Shown here piece by piece: positions 59,130 through 64,000 of a stretch of DNA of 64,000 bases. The DNA lies in NCBI GenBank assembly GCA_049290495.1, contig JBATNV010000195.1, positions 12,768 to 76,767 on the forward strand, read 5' to 3'. Below the pieces are notes generated by a model. It searched no databases, was not told the origin of the DNA, and was given only the letters and a program-made list of their open reading frames with translations. Position numbers and translations under genes: made by a program. The first letter of the stretch is position 1, and the number at the start of each line of letters is the position of its first letter. The stretch comes from SHZI01 sp049290495. GTDB taxonomy: Bacteria > Pseudomonadota > Gammaproteobacteria > Steroidobacterales > GCA-2729495.

Positions 59130-59732
59130 TCAGTTCCCCAGCAAACGCAGGAACTCGTTGCGGGTCTGCGGATGCGAACGGAAATGCCCGAGCATGCACG
59201 AGGTGGTCATGATCGAGTTCTGCTTCTCGACACCGCGCATCATCATGCACATGTGCTGCGCCTCGATGACCACGCCGACACCCTTGCCATTGATCGCTGA
59301 CTGCACACATTCTGCAACCTGCTTGGTCAGCACTTCCTGGATCTGCAGGCGACGCGCGTAGTAGTCGACGATACGCGCGATCTTGGACAGCCCGAGCACC
59401 TTGCCGTTCGGCAGGTAGGCGACATGACACTTGCCGATGAAGGGCAGCATGTGGTGCTCGCACATCGAGTACATCTCGATGTTGCGGATGATCACCAGCT
59501 CATCGGTGTCGCTGGTGAACACGGCGTCATTGATCAGCGCGCTGATGTCCTGGCGATAGCCACGGGTCAGGAAGTGAAAAGCCTTGGCAGCGCGTTCCGG
59601 GGTCTTGACCAGGCCTTCGCGCTGCACATCCTCGCCGAGCAGCGTGATGATGTCGCGAAAGCGATCGGTCATCTGCTCGATGACCTGCTGCTCGTCGTCC
59701 TTGGATTCGGTGGTGATGGGCTGCTTGGACAC
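59130..59732 (-). CDS. folE: GTP cyclohydrolase I
   Basis: The 200-residue enzyme converts GTP to dihydroneopterin triphosphate for folate or pterin synthesis. Zinc ligands are in MYSMCEHHMLPFIGK and TTSCMLGHF, and GVGVVIEAQHMCMMMRGV carries the substrate-binding region. The length is normal for FolE. It begins 27 bases after the NRPS stop, so the two may be co-transcribed; whether this is the only folE of the genome cannot be told. Confidence 0.95.
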   Translation of the reverse strand: MSKQPITTESKDDEQQVIEQMTDRFRDIITLLGEDVQREGLVKTPERAAKAFHFLTRGYRQDISALINDAVFTSDTDELVIIRNIEMYSMCEHHMLPFIGKCHVAYLPNGKVLGLSKIARIVDYYARRLQIQEVLTKQVAECVQSAINGKGVGVVIEAQHMCMMMRGVEKQNSIMTTSCMLGHFRSHPQTRNEFLRLLGN

Positions 59733-59759
59733 TGCGCCGACTCCTTGTTCTTGTCTGGG

Positions 59760-62700
59760 CTATGGTAACGGACGCCGGGCCTGCCGTCCGATCGCCGCCG
59801 TAACTGCCGCATCGCCTGACCGCTCAGTGAGTTGCGCCACGACGGCTGCCAGTCCACGGATGGTCGGCGTCTCGAAAATACTGATCAGCGGCAGCTCGAT
59901 GCCGAGCCCGTCGCGGAGCCTCGCAATCAGCCGCGTGGCCAGCAACGAATGGCCACCGAGCGCAAAGAAGTCGTCCTCCGGGCCGATATCTTCGCGTTTC
60001 AGCAGCGTCTGCCAGAGTTCGGTCAACGTGGCTTCGATATCGCCCTCAGCCACTGCCGTCCTGCCAGCCGCTACCAGTCGAGGCAAAGGCCGACCCGTCA
60101 GCGCGCGCCGATCGAGCTTGCCGTTCGGCAACTGCGGCAGGCTGTCGAGGACGATGTAGCGCGCGGGCAGCAATGCGTCGGGCAACAGCGGTTTGAGCCA
60201 AGCGCGCAGTTCAGCGGGCGTCGGCATCGTCACCGCTGGCTGCAGGCTGCAATACGCGACCAGCATCGGCTCACTGGCGGACTCGACATACAGGACCACG
60301 GCGACCGCAGCGAGAGCCGGGTGCGTGCGCAGCGCAGACTCGATTTCACCGGGCTCGATACGGATTCCACCGAGCTTCAGCTGATCGTCACGCCGGCCGA
60401 TCCACGCAAAACTGCCGTCGGGCAGATAGCGCGCAAGGTCACCGGTATGCAGGCGTCCTGCTGGTACATAGCGACTCTCGATCACCACTTCACCGCTGAC
60501 ACCGGCCCCCTGGCCCTGGTCATCGAGCAGCAACACGCGTTGATCGCCGACCGGCCAGCCCAGCGACAGCACAGTGCCGTAAGGCTGCGTGTCATGCATC
60601 GCAAAGGCCTGCAACACGGCAGTTGCTTCAGTCAGGCCATAGCCGTTGACGAACTGCGCGCCCTTGCGAAAGCGCGACCGGAACAGCTCGAAGTCGGCAC
60701 GTCGTGCCGCCTCGCCGCCGAGCACGATGAGCCGCACGCGCGACAGGTCCTGCCGGCAAGCGACGTGACTGCCGAACAGGTAGCGATACACGGTGGGCGT
60801 TGCGTGCAGTACCGAGATACCGGCATCAGCGATGCGGTCGAGCAGCGTCTCCCGATCGAGTCGCCGGATATCCAGCGGATAGACGGCCGCACCGCTCAGC
60901 AATGCGCCGAAGATGTCCTGCACGGCTGCATCGTAGCCGTAGGTCGAGACCAGACTGAGCCGGTCGGCCGGGGTCAGAGCGAGGTTTTCTGCCCAGCTGC
61001 GCACATAGTGCAGAACATTGCGCTGGGTCTGCGCCACACGTTTCGGTGTGCCAGTCGTACCGGAGGTGTAGAGCAGATAGGCCAGGTCATCCGGACTGCC
61101 AGACGGCAGGGTGAGCGGTGCGAGCGGCGCGGCAGGCAGCTCGTCGAGCAGGATCAATTCCAGCCCGCTGTCTCTCAACCACGTGCTGGCCGGACTGTTG
61201 AGGGCTGGGCGTTCGCTGACGACGATGCGCAGGCCGGCATCGCGAACAACGGCATCGAGCCGCGCCGCCGGTGCAAGCGGATCAAGCGGCACATAGGCGG
61301 CTCCGGCCTGTAGCACGCCGAGCATCGCTGCCACCTGTCCCGCGCCCTGGTTGAACCACAGGCCGACAGCGCTTCCGCGCGCCACATCTCGCTGCAGCAG
61401 GGCTGAGGCGACTGCTCTGGCGTGCTGATCGAGGCCAGCGTAGGTCCACGTGACCCCGCTGCCGCCGGCTACGGCGGAGGCTGATACCGCAGTCGCATCG
61501 GCCTGCAGTTGCAGTTGTGCAGCAAAGGCCGCTGCGAGCGTGCCCTCACCTGCCTGACGCTGCAGAACGATGTCCTGCAGCTCGCGGCCGGCCCGTGGCG
61601 TACTGCCAAGACACAGACTGGCGAGCGGCGCGTCCGGACTGGCCACGACCGCCGCCAGCAGCGCCGCGAAATCGCCGAGCATCCGCTGCATCGCTGCAGC
61701 ACTGAACAGGTCGGTGCTGTACTCGAAACTCACAGCAAGGCCTGCTGCGGTTTCGCTCAGTGAAACGCTCAGATCGAACTTCGCTGTGCCACGATCCACA
61801 GCAAGCGCTGTGGCCACAAGACCGTCCAGTTCGAGCCGGCCAGTCGGCTCATTGTGCAGGTTGAACAGCACCTGGAAGACCGGCGAGCGGCCGGTGCTGC
61901 GCGGTGGTTTGAGCACTTCAACCAGTTGCTCGAAAGGTACATCCGCATTCGACCACGCCTCCAGCGTGCTGCGCTTCACCCGCTGCAGCAGCTCGCAAAA
62001 GCGCGGATTGCCGCGCAGATCGGCACGCAGCACCAGCGTGTTGACGAAGAAACCGATCAGCCCCTCGAGCTCGGTGCGCGGACGGCCAGCAACCGGCGTA
62101 CCGATGACGATGTCCTCGCTGCCGGCATAGCGTGCGAGCAGCACATCGAAAGCGGCCAGCACGACCATGAACAGCGTGCAACCTTCAGCCTGCGCCAGGC
62201 TCTTGAGCGCCGCCTGCCATTCCGGCGGCAGCAGCTGGAAACACCGCGCACCGCGATGTGTGCTGAGTGCCGGACGCGGCCGGTCAGTGGGCAGAGCTAG
62301 AAATGGCGGTGCGTCTTTCAGCTGCGCACGCCAGAAATCCAGCTGACGATCGAGTTCACCACCTTCCAGTGCTGCACGCTGCCGGATGGCGTAATCCGCA
62401 TATTGCAGCGCCAGGGCCGGCAGCTTCGCTGACTGGCCCGCCAGGGCCGCGTTGTAAAGCAGCGACAGCTCGCGACTCAGGATGCCGAGCGACCAACCAT
62501 CAGCCACGATGTGGTGCAGGACGATCGCCAGCACCTGCTCATCTTCTGCGACCGGCAACACGAAGACCTGCAGCAAAGAACCGTGGGCCAGGTCGAAACG
62601 CAGCAGCTGCAGACTGGTCTTCAGTCGCGCTTCCCAGTTAGCAGTCACACCTGCGGGCTGGTCTGCGCCCAGCACATTTAGCGGCACCGTCAGGTTCGCA

Positions 62701-64000
62701 GCGATCGCCTGGCGTGGCTCGCCATCGATTTCCACAAAACTGGTGCGCAGCACAGCATGACGCGCGACCAGCGCATCGATCGCGATCTGCAACGCTCGCA
62801 GATCCAGCACGCCATGCAGATGGAAGGTCCAGGCGAGGTTATAGACCGGACTGCCGGGCTGGAGGCGATCCAGAAACCACAGCCGCTGCTGTACCGGCGA
62901 GAGCGGCGCCAGCGTGTGGGCTGTCAACGAGGCTGGCGGTTCTGCCGGCAGCGCGATGCGGGCGGTTGGCAGGCCGGCCGCTATACCCGCAGGCGTCGGC
63001 GTCAGAAACAGGCTCTTCAGCGGCAGCTCGATCTGCAGGGCATCACGGATCCGCGCAATCAGTTGCGTGGCGAGCAGCGAGTGTCCGCCCAGCGCAAAGA
63101 AGTCTTCGTGTGCGCCAACCCGGTCGCGCCCGAGTACGGTTGCAAACAGTTTGCAGAGCAGGGCTTCGAGTGGTGAGACGGGCGCATCAGTGCTGCTGTT
63201 TTCCCTTGCGCCTGCAGCCAGCACAGCCGGCAACGCAGCCCGGTCGATCTTGCCGTTCGGGTTCAGCGGCAGTTCCGGTAGCCAGACAAATTCGGACGGC
63301 AGCATGTATTCGGGCAGAGCGCTGCGCAGATGTGTCAGCAGCACGTCAGCCGCGGGCTCTGCGTCATCTGGCACCAGGAAAGCCACCAGCCGCGAGTCGC
63401 CGGCAAACTCACGCAGCACCACGACGGCGGCCCTCACCGCCGGATGCGTAAGCAGCACCGCCTCGATTTCACCGGGCTCGATACGGAAGCCGCGCAACTT
63501 GAGCTGGAAATCGCTGCGGCCGAGGATTTCCAGCTGGCCATCGCTGCGCCAGCGCGCACGGTCGCCGGTCCGGTACATCCGCGGCGGGACACCGCCGCCA
63601 GCCGGCACACTCATAAACGGATCGATGCGGAAGCGCTCCGCAGTCAGCTCTGGCCGCGCGTGGTAGCCGCGTGCCACGCCGTCACCGCCGATCCACAGTT
63701 CCCCGCGCGCACCGCGCGGCACCGGCTGACGCTGCTCATCCAGCACATAACAGCGCGTGTTCGCGATTGGCCGGCCTACCGGTATCGGCGCTGAAGATGC
63801 GTCCGTGATCCGCTCGCAACAGGACCAGACGGTCGTCTCCGTCGGACCATACATGTTCCAGAGCTCGGCGCCACGCGAGAGCAACGCGGAGGCGAGTTCC
63901 GCATCCAGCACTTCGCCACCGCAGAGCATGCGCAAGTCAGGCTGACCGACCCAGCCCGCCGTAACCAGGTTGCGCCACAGTGCCGGCGTCGCCTGCATCA
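59760..64000 (-). CDS. Nonribosomal peptide synthetase (partial, 5' end outside the window)
   Basis: At least 1412 residues are visible and the frame is open at the right edge. Domain order: end of an adenylation domain (NMYGPTETTVW, NGKIDRAALPAV); carrier protein (DFFALGGHSLLATQLIARI); condensation domain with HHIVADG; a second adenylation domain (LLYTSGTTGTPKRV, NGYGLTEATAV, RIEPGEIES, NGKLDRRAL); and a second carrier protein (DFFALGGHSLLATRLIARL). The protein ends about 40 residues later with no thioesterase or reductase. In the second adenylation domain the region equivalent to FDxSVWE reads YDAAVQD, so the substrate cannot be assigned. The product is unknown; release would need a separate enzyme. 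Confidence 0.93.
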   Translation of the reverse strand, partial: MQATPALWRNLVTAGWVGQPDLRMLCGGEVLDAELASALLSRGAELWNMYGPTETTVWSCCERITDASSAPIPVGRPIANTRCYVLDEQRQPVPRGARGELWIGGDGVARGYHARPELTAERFRIDPFMSVPAGGGVPPRMYRTGDRARWRSDGQLEILGRSDFQLKLRGFRIEPGEIEAVLLTHPAVRAAVVVLREFAGDSRLVAFLVPDDAEPAADVLLTHLRSALPEYMLPSEFVWLPELPLNPNGKIDRAALPAVLAAGARENSSTDAPVSPLEALLCKLFATVLGRDRVGAHEDFFALGGHSLLATQLIARIRDALQIELPLKSLFLTPTPAGIAAGLPTARIALPAEPPASLTAHTLAPLSPVQQRLWFLDRLQPGSPVYNLAWTFHLHGVLDLRALQIAIDALVARHAVLRTSFVEIDGEPRQAIAANLTVPLNVLGADQPAGVTANWEARLKTSLQLLRFDLAHGSLLQVFVLPVAEDEQVLAIVLHHIVADGWSLGILSRELSLLYNAALAGQSAKLPALALQYADYAIRQRAALEGGELDRQLDFWRAQLKDAPPFLALPTDRPRPALSTHRGARCFQLLPPEWQAALKSLAQAEGCTLFMVVLAAFDVLLARYAGSEDIVIGTPVAGRPRTELEGLIGFFVNTLVLRADLRGNPRFCELLQRVKRSTLEAWSNADVPFEQLVEVLKPPRSTGRSPVFQVLFNLHNEPTGRLELDGLVATALAVDRGTAKFDLSVSLSETAAGLAVSFEYSTDLFSAAAMQRMLGDFAALLAAVVASPDAPLASLCLGSTPRAGRELQDIVLQRQAGEGTLAAAFAAQLQLQADATAVSASAVAGGSGVTWTYAGLDQHARAVASALLQRDVARGSAVGLWFNQGAGQVAAMLGVLQAGAAYVPLDPLAPAARLDAVVRDAGLRIVVSERPALNSPASTWLRDSGLELILLDELPAAPLAPLTLPSGSPDDLAYLLYTSGTTGTPKRVAQTQRNVLHYVRSWAENLALTPADRLSLVSTYGYDAAVQDIFGALLSGAAVYPLDIRRLDRETLLDRIADAGISVLHATPTVYRYLFGSHVACRQDLSRVRLIVLGGEAARRADFELFRSRFRKGAQFVNGYGLTEATAVLQAFAMHDTQPYGTVLSLGWPVGDQRVLLLDDQGQGAGVSGEVVIESRYVPAGRLHTGDLARYLPDGSFAWIGRRDDQLKLGGIRIEPGEIESALRTHPALAAVAVVLYVESASEPMLVAYCSLQPAVTMPTPAELRAWLKPLLPDALLPARYIVLDSLPQLPNGKLDRRALTGRPLPRLVAAGRTAVAEGDIEATLTELWQTLLKREDIGPEDDFFALGGHSLLATRLIARLRDGLGIELPLISIFETPTIRGLAAVVAQLTERSGDAAVTAAIGRQARRPLP

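Noticed and set aside
59832..61313. Plus-strand open frame of 493 codons
   Set aside because: Antisense to the NRPS; long only because of high GC and codon bias.
1..64000. tRNA, rRNA and CRISPR arrays
   Set aside because: No cloverleaf-like, rRNA-like or regularly spaced repeat sequence was noticed in the intergenic regions; a dedicated scan was not possible.

Overview
The window is GC-rich and densely coded, and it reads as a chromosomal segment of a free-living, motile gammaproteobacterium. The grounds are the Pseudomonas/Vibrio-type flagellar order flhB-flhA-flhF-flhG-fliA-motC-motD, a FleQ-like sigma-54 activator, CysB/CysG/CysM sulfur assimilation, SthA and a CueR-CopA copper unit. The genus cannot be fixed from the sequence. 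No rRNA, tRNA, CRISPR array, complete insertion sequence or plasmid origin was seen.

Layout. 0-10.4 kb: the end of a flagellar regulatory and motor cluster, an HDOD-GGDEF signalling protein and a REC-less FleQ-type activator. 10.5-15.3 kb: aminotransferase, glutamine amidotransferase, and cueR-copA behind a classical 19-bp-spacer MerR-type promoter. 15.3-28.9 kb: a nitric-oxide and anaerobic-metabolism neighbourhood. It holds a DUF2249 gene with an NsrR-like operator, a qNOR-family gene whose active-site residues match nitric oxide dismutase (Nod), two MORN/YwqK-repeat genes, 7Fe ferredoxin, pyruvate:ferredoxin oxidoreductase (NifJ) with a dihydroorotate-dehydrogenase-like partner, PspC-like membrane proteins and NnrS. 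29-41.8 kb: MFS transporters around an aldehyde dehydrogenase, a paraoxonase-like protein, an FkbM methyltransferase, sdhBCD without sdhA, a toxin-antitoxin pair with a clear palindromic operator, a PEP-CTERM protein and heme O synthase. 42-51.3 kb: cysH, cysB, and then a tight operon of cysG, cysM, a shortened GluTR-like gene, a HemC-HemD-like fusion, hemB and hemL. 51.4-59.7 kb: sthA, malic enzyme, a serine hydrolase, a scar of gene fragments with a duplicated EamA 3' end, a diheme cytochrome c and folE. 59.8-64 kb: a nonribosomal peptide synthetase that runs off the right edge.

The main find is the 803-residue qNOR-family protein at 15795-18206 (minus strand). It keeps the catalytic His and Glu (H500, E504), but the third FeB-ligand position is Asn (N552) and a conserved Glu is Gln (Q573). 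The spacing corresponds exactly to H508/E512/H559/N560/Q581 in Geobacillus qNOR numbering. The usual quinol-site His/Glu/Phe are also missing. From what is known of the family this is the signature of Nod, proposed to convert 2 NO to N2 + O2. The surroundings (DUF2249, NnrS, Fnr/Dnr-like boxes, an NsrR-like site, oxygen-sensitive NifJ) fit an organism that meets NO under anoxia and may make its own O2.

A second point of interest is the hem cluster. Its HemC-like protein lacks the cysteine that carries the dipyrromethane cofactor, and its GluTR-like protein is much shorter than the family norm, while HemB and HemL look intact.
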